DNA of 64,000 bases from an uncultured Prevotella sp. (GCA_900770395.1 CAAGKM010000006.1:127618-191617); one strand, 5' to 3'. Positions 36,286 through 45,557 are shown, counted from the stretch's first letter. Numbers and translations: made by a program. Notes: generated by a model from the letters alone, not told the origin.

Positions 36286-37677
36286 TTACAGCTTTTCCGC
36301 CATCAAGATTGCCTTTCTCAGCGCCCCGAGCTTGTTGTTGACCTCCTGCAGCTCATACTCCTCGTCGCTCTTTGCCACCACGCCGCCTCCGGCCTGAAAC
36401 CACAGCTCGCCGTTGCGGCTCACGAAGGTGCGGATGGTTATTGCCTGGTTGAGGCTGCCGTCGAGCCCGATGAAGCCTATGCAGCCGCCGTAGGCTCCGC
36501 GGTTGTGGGGCTCTATCTCGCTTATCACCTGCATGGCGCGCACCTTGGGGGCACCCGAGAGCGTTCCTGCGGGGAAGGTGTCGATGAACGCCTTTATAGG
36601 ACTGGCGCCCTCGTCGAGCTCGCCGCTCACACGGCTCACGAGATGTATCACGTGGCTGTAGTACTGCATGTCTTTGTAGAAGTCCACCTTCACGCCGTGG
36701 CAGTTGCGGCTCAGGTCGTTGCGCGCAAGGTCAACGAGCATCACATGCTCGGCGTTCTCCTTGGGGTCGTTGCGCAGATACTCGGCGTTGGCGGCGTCCT
36801 GTCGGGCGTTGCCCGTGCGCTTCGTGGTTCCGGCGATGGGGTCGATGTAAGCCCTGCCGCCGTCTATGCGGCAATGAGTCTCGGGCGAGGAACCGAAGAT
36901 GCGGAAGCCGCCGAGGTCGAAATAAAAGAGGTAGGGCGAGGGATTGATGCTCCTCAGCGCGCGGTAGAGCTTGAAGTCGTCGCCCTCATACTTCTGTATG
37001 AAGCGGCGTGAGGGCACTATCTGGAATGTGTCGCCGCGCAGGCAGTGGGCAATGCACTTTCTTATGTTTGCCTTGTGCTGTTCGTCGGTGAGCGTCGACG
37101 TGGTGTCGCCCACGGGACGGAATCCGAACGCCTTGACGCTGCTCTTGTTCATGTTGCGCACGATGTCGTCGATGTCGCTCTCCCCGCCGAGTGTGACGAT
37201 GGTGAGCGTGTTGTTGAAGTTGTCGAACACGATGACGTCGCGGAACAGGATGTAGAGCATGTCGGGCGCGTCGTTCTTCTCCATCGTCTCGTCCTTCACG
37301 GCGATGTTCTCGAAATATCTCACGGCGTTGAACGACGTGTAGCCGTAAAGCCCGCAGTGCTCAGCCTTGTCGCCTTCCACCTTCAGGCTGCCCATGAACT
37401 CGGTGAAGGCTGCCTCCACGGGATAAGCCCCGCTTATCTCGCGGGTGGTGACGGTGCCGTCGGGATAGGTGCAGGTGGCTGCGCCGTGACCTATGGCTAT
37501 CTGCGCCATCGGGCGTATGGCTATAAACGAGCGGCTGTTGTTCTGGTCGTGATAGTCGCTGCTCTCCATCAGTGCGCTCTGCGGATAGATGTCGCGCAGT
37601 CTCATGTAGACGCCCACCGGGGTGTGCATGTCGGCGAGTATCGTCCGTGTGTGTGTGGTGTACTTAAATGTTTCCAT
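36286..37677 (-). CDS. trpE: Anthranilate synthase component I
   Basis: TrpE makes anthranilate from chorismate and ammonia and is the pathway's committed step. The 463 residues include the chorismate-binding FGSSPETHCRI and PIAGTTKRTGN motifs and the C-terminal AGGGVVAKSDEEYE. Near the N-terminus LMES (36-39) matches the LLES-type motif that binds tryptophan, so feedback inhibition is expected. Its start overlaps the end of trpB by 14 bases. Confidence 0.96.
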   Translation of the reverse strand: METFKYTTHTRTILADMHTPVGVYMRLRDIYPQSALMESSDYHDQNNSRSFIAIRPMAQIAIGHGAATCTYPDGTVTTREISGAYPVEAAFTEFMGSLKVEGDKAEHCGLYGYTSFNAVRYFENIAVKDETMEKNDAPDMLYILFRDVIVFDNFNNTLTIVTLGGESDIDDIVRNMNKSSVKAFGFRPVGDTTSTLTDEQHKANIRKCIAHCLRGDTFQIVPSRRFIQKYEGDDFKLYRALRSINPSPYLFYFDLGGFRIFGSSPETHCRIDGGRAYIDPIAGTTKRTGNARQDAANAEYLRNDPKENAEHVMLVDLARNDLSRNCHGVKVDFYKDMQYYSHVIHLVSRVSGELDEGASPIKAFIDTFPAGTLSGAPKVRAMQVISEIEPHNRGAYGGCIGFIGLDGSLNQAITIRTFVSRNGELWFQAGGGVVAKSDEEYELQEVNNKLGALRKAILMAEKL

Positions 37678-38872
37678 ATTCTCCTGCCATTTCTTTGTGT
37701 GATAGATAAGTGTCCATGTCTTTGTCGCCCCTGCCGCTCACGGTGAGCACCACGATGTCGGCGGGTTTCAGCTGCATCTTTTGCAGGGCGGCTATTGCGT
37801 GTGCGCTCTCCAGCGCCGGGATTATTCCCTCAAGGCGTGTCAGCTCGTAGGCTGCCCTTACCGCCTCGTCGTCGTTGATTGACAGCACGGTGGCGCGGTG
37901 CTGGCTTGCCATGTTGGCGTGGATGGGACCGATGCCGGGGTAGTCGAGACCGGCCGAGATTGATTCCGCCTCCATTATCTGGCCGTCGGGTGTCTGCATC
38001 ACCAGGGTCTTGCTGCCGTGGAGTATTCCTAAGCGTCCGGCGTGTATCGTGGCGGCGGTGTGACCCGTGTCGGCTCCCTGTCCTCCAGCCTCGGCAAGCA
38101 CTATGTTCACCCGCTCGTCGTCGATGTAGTGATACACGGTGCCGGCGGCGTTGCTGCCTCCTCCCACACACGCCACGAGATAGTCGGGATAGTCTCTGCC
38201 CACCTTCTCGGCAAGCTGCGCCTTTATCTCTTCCGATATTATGCTCTGCAGCCTCGCCACCATGTCGGGGTAGGGGTGAGGTCCCACCGTGCTGCCTATT
38301 ATATAAAAGGTGTCGGCGGGATGGCAGCACCAGTCGCGGATAGCCTCGTTGGTGGCGTCCTTCAGCGTCATGTTGCCGGTGGTCACGGGGCGCACCTCGG
38401 CGCCGAGCATCCTCATGCGCTCCACGTTCAGGTGCTGGCGCTCCACGTCGAGCGCTCCCTGATACACCACGCAGGGCATTCCCATCAGGGCGCACACCGT
38501 GGCGGTTGCCACGCCGTGCTGTCCTGCTCCCGTCTCTGCTATTATGCGGGTCTTGCCCATCTTTTTAGCCAGTAGAATCTGCCCTATGGTGTTGTTTATC
38601 TTGTGTGCGCCCGTGTGGTTCAGGTCTTCGCGCTTCAGGTAGAGCCTGCAACCGTACTTCTCGCTCATCCTCCGTGCATAATAGAGCGGCGACGGGCGCC
38701 CCACATAGTCGCGAAGCAGCTGCATGTACTCGCTCTTGAACTCCTCGCTCTCAATCACCTTGAGATACTCGTTTTTCAGAGTCTCCACCGTGGCGTACAG
38801 TATTTCAGGGATGTACGCCCCTCCGAATTCTCCGTAGAATCCCTTTTCGTCCACTTGAAATGTCTTTTTCAT
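37664..38872 (-). CDS. trpB: Tryptophan synthase beta subunit
   Basis: TrpB condenses indole with serine using pyridoxal phosphate. The PLP lysine is Lys91 in LNHTGAHKINN, the catalytic Glu lies in IIAETGAGQHGV, and the phosphate loop is VGGGSNAAG. It has 402 residues, normal for TrpB1. It is the first gene of the operon, well apart from trpA, which is the common order in Bacteroidetes. A leader region of 170 bases separates it from the leader peptide stop. Confidence 0.97.
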   Translation of the reverse strand: MKKTFQVDEKGFYGEFGGAYIPEILYATVETLKNEYLKVIESEEFKSEYMQLLRDYVGRPSPLYYARRMSEKYGCRLYLKREDLNHTGAHKINNTIGQILLAKKMGKTRIIAETGAGQHGVATATVCALMGMPCVVYQGALDVERQHLNVERMRMLGAEVRPVTTGNMTLKDATNEAIRDWCCHPADTFYIIGSTVGPHPYPDMVARLQSIISEEIKAQLAEKVGRDYPDYLVACVGGGSNAAGTVYHYIDDERVNIVLAEAGGQGADTGHTAATIHAGRLGILHGSKTLVMQTPDGQIMEAESISAGLDYPGIGPIHANMASQHRATVLSINDDEAVRAAYELTRLEGIIPALESAHAIAALQKMQLKPADIVVLTVSGRGDKDMDTYLSHKEMAGEYGNI

Positions 38873-38983
38873 AAAGTTTCCTTTCCGTTTTATTTTTTGT
38901 TTGTCTATTTCCGTTGTTTGTTTCCGTTTTTTGTTTGTCTGTTTCCGTTGTTTGTCTGTCTGTTATCGTTGTTGATAATAAAG

Positions 38984-39019
38984 CAACAAGGCCCGCCGCT
39001 GTCGCGACGAGCCTTGTTG
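38984..39019 (-). terminator. trp attenuator hairpin
   Basis: On the minus strand CAACAAGGC pairs with GCCTTGTTG. Inside it CGTCGC pairs with GCGGCG around a GACA loop, giving a stem of 15 pairs. CTTTATTAT follows. It lies 25 bases after the leader peptide stop and 110 bases before trpB, the layout expected for ribosome-mediated attenuation. An antiterminator was not worked out. Confidence 0.75.
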
Positions 39020-39043
39020 TATCTTTAATCTTGTTCTGAACAA

Positions 39044-39133
39044 TCAATGTTTAGGTACACGGCTGTATGCCTCGCGACTTTTCAATCTCGAGCTCTGCCA
39101 CCACCATGCGTTGTTGTTCAGATATGTTCTCAT
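39044..39133 (-). CDS. trpL: trp operon leader peptide with three consecutive Trp codons
   Basis: A 29-codon frame starts with ATG about 27 bases after the predicted transcription start and reads MRTYLNNNAWWWQSSRLK before continuing to ...VPKH and a TGA stop. Three TGG codons in a row at positions 10-12 are very unlikely by chance in a peptide placed between a trp promoter and an attenuator hairpin. Ribosome stalling here when charged tRNA-Trp is scarce would be expected to favour read-through into trpB. The frame is too short for normal gene calling. Regulation is inferred from position and content. Confidence 0.85.
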   Translation of the reverse strand: MRTYLNNNAWWWQSSRLKSREAYSRVPKH

Positions 39134-39166
39134 AATTGTTTTGCTGTTATTTTTTGTTTTCTGACT

Positions 39167-39199
39167 GCAAAAGTACAGATAATATCCGAAACCACCAAA
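39167..39199 (-). promoter_or_regulatory. trp operon promoter
   Basis: On the minus strand TTTG (39196-39199) and TACTTTTGC (39167-39175) are 20 bases apart. The predicted transcript starts about 27 bases before the leader peptide ATG. A small palindrome CTGAAAAAAGTTTTTCAG lies upstream at 39227-39244, with no evidence that it is an operator. Confidence 0.82.
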
Positions 39200-39321
39200 C
39201 TTTTTGCCACTTTTTTTAGCAGAAAACTGAAAAAAGTTTTTCAGTGTACGACTACACCTTATTATATATAGGCAGTCTCAGACTGCATGTGCTGTATTAT
39301 CGCGCAAATGGTGCAGTGTAA

Positions 39322-39684
39322 AATATATTCTGAAAAATTCCTGTATGAAAATTTGTGCATTCTGGAAAATAAAAAACAGGGAATTAATACAAGATTTAGC
39401 CAAATAGAAGTAAAAAGACATCAGTTGCGGAGCTGGAAAAAAGAAACACTTAACTATTTTAAAAGTAACACTTAAGTCTTATTTTTGTAACACTTAACTG
39501 TTTCTGAAAGAACACTTAAGCGTTGCTGCGGCAACACTTAAGTGTTACTCAAGGAAAAATTGGACCCAAGAAATCACCATAAACGCAAACACTTATATAT
39601 CAAGTATTTACAAAACGCTGAAATTTGGCGTATTTTCGACCGGGAGAGAGTTTGGTGAGTAATACGCGATTCTCAGAGGACTTC
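39322..39684. repeat. Dispersed 22-base-phased element, copy A
   Basis: This intergenic element of about 365 bases is repeated in inverted orientation at 58057-58421 with only scattered differences. It contains AACACTTAA at 39445, 39467, 39489, 39511 and 39533, exactly 22 bases apart. The last is extended to the palindrome AACACTTAAGTGTT. GTTGCTGCGGCAAC adds a further hairpin. It holds no convincing gene. Confidence 0.92.
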
Positions 39685-39699
39685 TTGTAAAATAAATTC

Positions 39700-40458
39700 T
39701 CACTCACACATTTTCTCGAGTAGAATAAGCGTTATGAATCCTAAAATCAGCGCGTAGGTTGCCTGTTTCTGATAGCCGTGGGCGTGTGTCTCGGGTATCA
39801 TCTCATCCGAGGTGACGTAGAGCATGGCTCCACCTGCGAAGGCGAGCATGGCTGGAAGGAATGCAGATGACAGAGAGCCGAGGGTGAAGCCTGTGAGCAC
39901 CCCGACAACCTCGAGCAGACCGATGGCGACGGAGATGATGAAAGTGCGCATGCGGCTGACTCCTGCTAAAAGCAGAGGAGCTATGACCACCATTCCCTCG
40001 GGGATGTTCTGAAGGGCGATGCCGAAAGACACAGCCCAAGAGACGGTTCCATCGGCAACGTCACTCATGCTCACTCCAGCCGCCATGCCCTCAGGCAGTT
40101 TGTGCAGGGCTATTGCCATGACAAACAGCAGTATGCGGTTGAGCGAACTGTTGTGAGTGTGCTCTTCGGGGTCGATGCCTGTAAGGTGGTGAAGGTGAGG
40201 AGTGACGAGGTCGAGAATGTTAAGAAACAGTGCGCCGCACATAACGCTGACGGCGATTATCCACCAGCGGGCAGCCGGGCTGAGGTCGAATGCGGGCATT
40301 ATAAGTCCCACGACCGATGCAGCCAGCATCACGCCGGTGCAAAAGCCAAGGATCATGTCGTTGCTACGGTGCGAGAGATTCTTTACTGTGAAGCCTAAAA
40401 CGGCTCCTATTACTGTGGCGCCAAAGAGTCCTGCGGCGCATATCCATATTTCAGTCAT
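39700..40458 (-). CDS. ZIP-family metal transporter
   Basis: This polytopic inner-membrane protein of 252 residues has about eight hydrophobic segments and the two ZIP signature helices, AIALHKLPEGMAAGVS and FGIALQNIPEGMVV, whose His, Glu and Pro residues form the binuclear metal site. A His-rich loop (DLVTPHLHHLTG... HTHN) lies between helices 3 and 4. ZIP proteins bring zinc, and sometimes iron or manganese, into the cytoplasm. It starts 24 bases after hemW on the same strand and is probably co-transcribed with it. Confidence 0.92.
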   Translation of the reverse strand: MTEIWICAAGLFGATVIGAVLGFTVKNLSHRSNDMILGFCTGVMLAASVVGLIMPAFDLSPAARWWIIAVSVMCGALFLNILDLVTPHLHHLTGIDPEEHTHNSSLNRILLFVMAIALHKLPEGMAAGVSMSDVADGTVSWAVSFGIALQNIPEGMVVIAPLLLAGVSRMRTFIISVAIGLLEVVGVLTGFTLGSLSSAFLPAMLAFAGGAMLYVTSDEMIPETHAHGYQKQATYALILGFITLILLEKMCE

Positions 40459-40481
40459 AATAATTTTGTGTATTTGTTATA

Positions 40482-41615
40482 TTATACAATTATAAACTCC
40501 GTCATGACCATGTTGCTGACAAACACCCCCTGACGGGTGAGGCGCAGGCGGTTGCCGTCGTGTGTCAGCAGGCCGCTTGATAGGAATTGTCGGGCGGTAT
40601 GTTCGGTTTTTGTTCTCATTTCGTGTCCGAAGCGGACTTCCATTTCGTCAAGGTCAATGCCCTCGGCGGTGCGCAGGCGCAGCATTGTGTAGTCGTTGTA
40701 GCTCTCGGCTGGTGAGAGATGCTCACGCACGGCTGGCAATTCTCCACGCTCAAGTGTTTCTATATATATAATAAGGTGTGGAGGGTTGGATGAGCGGGTG
40801 GCTCTGCCGTCGAATGAGTGGGCTGCCGCACCTATGCCAAGATAGGGCGTGAGGTTCCAGTAGCTGCTGTTGTGCTGTGAGCGGTAGCCGTCGCGTGCGA
40901 AATTGCTTATCTCGTAATGCTCATATCCTGCTGTGCACAGGCTGTTGATGAGCGTATCATACATTTCGCGCTCGGTCTCCTCGGGTATCTCTGCTATTTT
41001 GTTTTGCTCCAGCATACGGTAGAGGGCGGTGCCTTCCTCATACATCAGACAGTAGGCGGAGATATGCGGCACGTCAAGAAGCAAGGCTTTGTTGATGTCG
41101 CTGTGGAAGTCGTCGACGGTCTCGTCGGGAAATCCGTACATCAGGTCGATGGAGATATTGCTGAAGCCGGCACATTTCAGATTCTCCACAGCCTGAGTTA
41201 TCTGAATGGAGTTATGGCGGCGGTGCAGAAATCTCAGACGGCTGTCGTCGAACGTCTGCGCTCCCATGCTAACACGGTTTATGGACAATTGCGCAAGAGC
41301 CTTGGCGTATTCTTCGGTGATGTCATCCGGATTGCATTCTATTGTCACCTCCTTTGTCATTGGCGAAATGTCATTGGCAAATGCAGTGAACAGTTGCCGC
41401 AGATGCTCTATGGAGAGAGTGCTCGGAGTGCCGCCACCTATATATATAGTATCCCACGATGCTCCTTGGGGCAGAATCTCATGCCGCCGCATCGTGTATT
41501 CACGGCATAATGCATTGACATAGCGCTCCTGCATTTTTTTGTTTACTGTTGAGAAGAAATCGCAGTAGATGCAGCGGCTTGCGCAAAATGGTATATGAAT
41601 GTATAATCCTGCCAT
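40482..41615 (-). CDS. hemW: HemW-type radical SAM heme chaperone
   Basis: The protein has 377 residues from ATG 41615, which is preferred to an upstream TTG because that codon overlaps the -7 box. It has the radical SAM cluster motif CASRCIYC (Cys11, Cys15, Cys18), the glycine-rich YIGGGTPS motif and a C-terminal HemN-like domain. HemW binds heme and passes it to heme proteins. Older annotation as oxygen-independent coproporphyrinogen oxidase is less likely. Placement before a metal importer may reflect metal or heme supply, but this is inference. Confidence 0.9.
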   Translation of the reverse strand: MAGLYIHIPFCASRCIYCDFFSTVNKKMQERYVNALCREYTMRRHEILPQGASWDTIYIGGGTPSTLSIEHLRQLFTAFANDISPMTKEVTIECNPDDITEEYAKALAQLSINRVSMGAQTFDDSRLRFLHRRHNSIQITQAVENLKCAGFSNISIDLMYGFPDETVDDFHSDINKALLLDVPHISAYCLMYEEGTALYRMLEQNKIAEIPEETEREMYDTLINSLCTAGYEHYEISNFARDGYRSQHNSSYWNLTPYLGIGAAAHSFDGRATRSSNPPHLIIYIETLERGELPAVREHLSPAESYNDYTMLRLRTAEGIDLDEMEVRFGHEMRTKTEHTARQFLSSGLLTHDGNRLRLTRQGVFVSNMVMTEFIIV

Positions 41616-41632
41616 TTTTGGTCTATTTTTAT

Positions 41633-41641
41633 GCAAAAGTA
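41633..41641 (-). promoter_or_regulatory. Probable -7 box for hemW-zip
   Basis: TACTTTTGC on the minus strand lies 17 bases before the chosen hemW start, so the leader would be very short. A matching TTTG was not found at the usual distance. Confidence 0.5.
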
Positions 41642-41774
41642 CTAATAAAGTTTAAGATTTGAAAGTTTTTGCCCGTAAAATATTGCGTATTTGGAAAAAT
41701 ATACCTAAATTAGTAGCCGAAAATAAATACTTACGAATAATTTCATACAATATAACCTAAAAAAACTATAAGTT

Positions 41775-43925
41775 ATGAGAGTATACCAAACCAACGAGAT
41801 CAAAAACATTGCGCTGCTTGGCAGTGCGGGTAGCGGCAAGACAACCCTTGCCGAGTCAATGCTTTACGAAGCAGGTATTATCAAGCGTCGCGGAACGGTG
41901 GAGGGAAAGAACACTGTGAGCGACTATTTCCCAGTGGAACAAGAATACGGCTACTCTGTGTTCTCAACAGTATTCCATACAGAATGGAACAACAAGAAAC
42001 TTAACATAATCGACTGTCCTGGAAGTGACGATTTTGTGGGTGGCGCCATCACTGCCCTGCACGTTACTGACCAGGCGGTTATTCTTATTAACGGTCAGTA
42101 TGGTCCTGAGGTGGGCACGCAAAACAATTTCCGCTATACCGAGAAACTGAAGAAGCCGGTGATTTTCCTTGTAAACCAGCTCGACAGTGACAAATGCGAC
42201 TTCGACAACATCATTTCCAACATGCAGGAGATTTATGGTCCGAAGTGCGTGCAGATTCAGTATCCTATACAGACAGGTCCCGGATTCAACTCGCTCATTG
42301 ATGTGCTCCTCATGAAGAAATATTCGTGGAAACCCGAGGGTGGTGCTCCAATCATCGAGGAAATTCCAGAGGAAGAGATGGAGAAGGCGCACGAGCTGCA
42401 TAAGATTTTGGTTGAGGCAGCGGCAGAGAACGATGAGACTCTCATGGAGAAGTTCTTCGAGGAGGAGTCGCTCACTGAGGACGAGCTGCGTGAAGGCATC
42501 CGCAAGGGATTGGTGACACGCTCTATTTTCCCTGTGTTCTGCGTATGTGCAGGCAAGGATATGGGTGTGCGCCGCCTGATGGAGTTCTTGGGTAATGTTG
42601 TTCCGTTTGTAAGCGAGATGCCTAAGATGCACAACACCCGCGGTGAGGAGATTACTCCAACAAGCGACGGTCCCCTGTCACTCTATTTCTTCAAGACAGG
42701 CGTTGAGCCACATATCGGTGAGGTTTGCTATTTTAAGGTGATGAGCGGCACAGTGAAGGCTGGTGCCGACCTTACCAACGCCGACCGTGGCTCGAAGGAG
42801 CGCATCACTCAGATTTTCGCTTGTGCCGGTGCCAACCGTATTCCTGTTGACGAGCTTTGTGCCGGTGACATTGGCTGTGCCGTGAAGCTGAAGGATGTCA
42901 AGACAGGTAATGCCCTCAACGGCAAGGATTGCGACAGCAAATACGATTTTGTGAAATATCCTAACCCTAAATACTCCCGTGCCATCAAGGCTGTGAATGA
43001 GGGAGAGACCGAGAAACTCATGGCTGCTCTTACCAAGATGCGTCAGGAAGACCCGACATGGGTTGTGGAGCAGAGCAAGGAGCTGCGCCAGGTTATTGTT
43101 CACGGTCAGGGTGAGTTCCACCTGCGCACATTGAAGTGGCGTCTGGAGAACAACGAGAAGATTCAGACCGTCTACGAGGAGCCGAAGATTCCTTATCGCG
43201 AGACCATCACAAAGGCTGCACGTGCCGACTATCGTCACAAGAAGCAGTCGGGTGGTGCAGGTCAGTTTGGTGAGGTTCACCTCATCGTTGAGCCGTATGC
43301 CGACGGAATGCCCGATCCTACGGTGTTTAAGTTTGGAGGTCAGGAGTTCCGCATGAACATCCGCAGCCGCGAGGAAGTGCAGTTGGAGTGGGGTGGCAAG
43401 CTTGTGTTCCTCAACTCCGTGGTTGGCGGCGCCATCGACACACGTTTCATGCCTGCAATCCTTAAGGGAGTGATGGAGCGCATGGAGCGCGGTCCTCTCA
43501 CCGGCAGCTATGCCCGCGATGTACGTGTAATCGTTTACGACGGCAAGATGCACCCGGTTGACTCTAACGAGCTTTCGTTCATGCTTGCCGCACGCAATGC
43601 CTTTGCAGCAGCTTTCAAGGAGGCGGGACCGAAGATTCTGGAGCCTATCTATGACCTTGAGGTATATGTTCCTGCTGATTTCATGGGCGATGTTATGGGC
43701 GACCTTCAGGGACGCCGTGCCCTCATTATGGGTATGGACAGCGAGGCTGGCTATCAGAAACTGTCGGCAAAGATACCTTTGAAGGAACTCAGCAACTACA
43801 GTATTGCCCTCAGTTCGCTCACCGGCGGCCGTGCGTCGTTCACCACAAAGTTTGCAAGCTACGAGCTTGTGCCTAACGACATACAGCAGCAGCTCATCAA
43901 GGAGCATGAGGCAGAAGAGGAATAG
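41775..43925 (+). CDS. fusA2: Elongation factor G paralogue (EF-G2 type)
   Basis: The 716-residue protein has the EF-G domain order: GTP-binding domain (about 1-270), beta-barrel domain II, domains III and IV with GGAGQFGEVHLIVEP, and C-terminal domain V ending in SYELVP. The P-loop is GSAGSGKTT. Switch II reads DCPGSDDF (80-87), so Ser84 replaces the histidine needed for GTP hydrolysis in EF-G. The NKxD motif is NQLD (134-137). A Bacteroides EF-G2 that lacks GTPase activity and supports translation during starvation is known, and this looks like its orthologue. The main EF-G gene is elsewhere. Confidence 0.9.
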   Translation: MRVYQTNEIKNIALLGSAGSGKTTLAESMLYEAGIIKRRGTVEGKNTVSDYFPVEQEYGYSVFSTVFHTEWNNKKLNIIDCPGSDDFVGGAITALHVTDQAVILINGQYGPEVGTQNNFRYTEKLKKPVIFLVNQLDSDKCDFDNIISNMQEIYGPKCVQIQYPIQTGPGFNSLIDVLLMKKYSWKPEGGAPIIEEIPEEEMEKAHELHKILVEAAAENDETLMEKFFEEESLTEDELREGIRKGLVTRSIFPVFCVCAGKDMGVRRLMEFLGNVVPFVSEMPKMHNTRGEEITPTSDGPLSLYFFKTGVEPHIGEVCYFKVMSGTVKAGADLTNADRGSKERITQIFACAGANRIPVDELCAGDIGCAVKLKDVKTGNALNGKDCDSKYDFVKYPNPKYSRAIKAVNEGETEKLMAALTKMRQEDPTWVVEQSKELRQVIVHGQGEFHLRTLKWRLENNEKIQTVYEEPKIPYRETITKAARADYRHKKQSGGAGQFGEVHLIVEPYADGMPDPTVFKFGGQEFRMNIRSREEVQLEWGGKLVFLNSVVGGAIDTRFMPAILKGVMERMERGPLTGSYARDVRVIVYDGKMHPVDSNELSFMLAARNAFAAAFKEAGPKILEPIYDLEVYVPADFMGDVMGDLQGRRALIMGMDSEAGYQKLSAKIPLKELSNYSIALSSLTGGRASFTTKFASYELVPNDIQQQLIKEHEAEEE

Positions 43926-43950
43926 CGCATTGTAGAGAAATACAAAAACG

Positions 43951-44000
43951 GCGGACTATGTTGCAAACATTCTAATGAATGCAGCATAGTCTGCTTTTTT
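43951..44000 (+). terminator. Terminator after the EF-G2 gene
   Basis: Arms containing GGACTATG and CATAGTC pair with flanking GC pairs. TTTTTT follows at once. The remaining gap to the next promoter (44001-44152) is AT-rich with no feature seen. Confidence 0.85.
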
Positions 44001-44152
44001 GTCACTATGTAAACATTTACCTTTATTAACCTTACATAATATTTCTCTAATCACGCTGTCTTACATTATTTGAAATAAAAAATATAAAATTAACATCTAA
44101 ATGGCGGCTTTTTATTTATGAATGTTATAAGTTATGATTTATGATAAAAAAA

Positions 44153-44185
44153 TTTGCAGGAGTCAGAATTTCTTTATTCCTTTGC
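44153..44185 (+). promoter_or_regulatory. Promoter for the OmpA-type gene
   Basis: TTTG at 44153-44156 and TTCCTTTGC at 44177-44185 are 20 bases apart. The first base of the -7 box deviates from the TA consensus. Confidence 0.55.
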
Positions 44186-44231
44186 AGTCGAGAGAAATTT
44201 TTTTTAGTATTAACTTAACATTTAGAATGAG

Positions 44232-45377
44232 ATGAGAAGAATTGTTACATTATTTGCAGCCACAGCGTTGGTGGCATCGGTTGCAGCACAGACTGTAACT
44301 GAAAGTAAGGGAAGAGACAATTGGTACATCGGTATCAATGGTGGTATGGCAACAAAGGCAACAGGTCATGCATGGCTGAAGGGCATGCAACCCAATGTGG
44401 GACTGCGGGTAGGTCGCAATTTCACTCCTGTCTTGGGACTGGCTGTTGAGAGCAATGCTTATTTCAAGAGCACCGACGGAACGTCTACGGGCACTGCCGT
44501 GAATGCATTGAACACCTCCATGCTTGGTACGGTTAACCTGAGTAATTGGTTTGGAGGATATCCCGGTGAGCCGCGTCCGTTTGAGATTGTTGCATTGTAT
44601 GGACTGGGGTGGGGACATGTGTTCGGATCACCGTCTGAGGACTACAGCAACACAAGGGATGTGATGACTTCAAAGGCAGGTCTTGACCTCGTGTTTAATC
44701 TCGGAAGGAGCAAGGCATGGCAGTTCTATGTGGAGCCTGCAATGGTGTGGAGCCTTGGTGGAAGTGGTTACAACCAAGGCATACAATATAACCTCAACCA
44801 CTCTGCATTTCAGGTGAACGTGGGTCTGATTTATAAGTTGGGCAATTCGAACGGCACGCATAACTTTACTGTGGCAGAGCTCCGTGACCAGTCGGAAATC
44901 GACAACTTAAATGATAGAATCAATGATTTGCGCAGAAGCCTGCAGGCAAAGGATAGTCAGATTTCGGATAAAGACCGCAAGATTGTCGAGTTGACAAATG
45001 CTTTGGACGAGTGCAACAGAAAGCCAAAGTATGTGAAGCCGGCTACAGCCACCAACCTGCAACCTACAGTGCTCTTCCGTCAAGGTAAGTCGGAAATTGA
45101 TCAGGCACAGTATGCTCCTATAGAGCTTATTGCCCAGTATATGAGAAATCATCCAGAGGCAAAGGTTGAGATCATTGGTTACGCTTCACCTGAGGGCTCT
45201 GCTGAGTTTAACCAGCGCTTGTCAGAGCAGCGTGCTGAGGCTGTGAAGAAAGCACTTGTGAAGAAATACAAGATTTCTGCTGACCGTCTTACCACAAAGG
45301 GTAGGGGAGCTACGGATGAGCTTTTCGAGCAAGTGGAGTTTAATAGGGTGGCTACATTCAATGACAATGCCAAATAA
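44232..45377 (+). CDS. OmpA-family outer-membrane protein
   Basis: The 381-residue protein has a signal peptide (about 1-19, ending AAQ), an N-terminal eight-strand barrel-like region (about 30-215), a short coiled-coil stretch with RDQSEIDNLNDRINDLRRSL (about 220-255), and a C-terminal OmpA peptidoglycan-binding domain with VLFRQGKSEIDQ and EIIGYASPEGSAEFNQRLS. It ties the outer membrane to the cell wall and may form a slow pore. It is monocistronic, with a promoter and terminator on either side. Confidence 0.92.
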   Translation: MRRIVTLFAATALVASVAAQTVTESKGRDNWYIGINGGMATKATGHAWLKGMQPNVGLRVGRNFTPVLGLAVESNAYFKSTDGTSTGTAVNALNTSMLGTVNLSNWFGGYPGEPRPFEIVALYGLGWGHVFGSPSEDYSNTRDVMTSKAGLDLVFNLGRSKAWQFYVEPAMVWSLGGSGYNQGIQYNLNHSAFQVNVGLIYKLGNSNGTHNFTVAELRDQSEIDNLNDRINDLRRSLQAKDSQISDKDRKIVELTNALDECNRKPKYVKPATATNLQPTVLFRQGKSEIDQAQYAPIELIAQYMRNHPEAKVEIIGYASPEGSAEFNQRLSEQRAEAVKKALVKKYKISADRLTTKGRGATDELFEQVEFNRVATFNDNAK

Positions 45378-45435
45378 ACATATATTTAAGTGTTTTATTA
45401 GGTTGTAGTTGGATTTACATCCTTGTATAAAGTGA

Positions 45436-45475
45436 TGATGGTGCGTCGTGGATTTTCTCCTGACGCACCATCTGT
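45436..45475 (+). terminator. Terminator after the OmpA-type gene
   Basis: Perfect 11-base arms GATGGTGCGTC and GACGCACCATC enclose 14 bases. TGTTTTG follows. Confidence 0.85.
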
Positions 45476-45533
45476 TTTGCGTAAAAGATGTTAAAACATG
45501 ATGCCTTGTCTTTCTTATCTGAATTTTTTTTCA

Positions 45534-45542
45534 TAACTTTGC
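45534..45542 (+). promoter_or_regulatory. -7 box for tRNA-Ser
   Basis: TAACTTTGC lies 16 bases before the first base of the tRNA, the right place for its promoter. The -33 box is not clear. Confidence 0.55.
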
Positions 45543-45557
45543 ATTCCAAAATCCAGA

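Noticed and set aside
39445..39546. CRISPR array in the 22-base-period element
   Set aside because: Repeats of about 9 bases with 13-base gaps are far too short, the gaps are conserved between two copies, and no cas gene is present.
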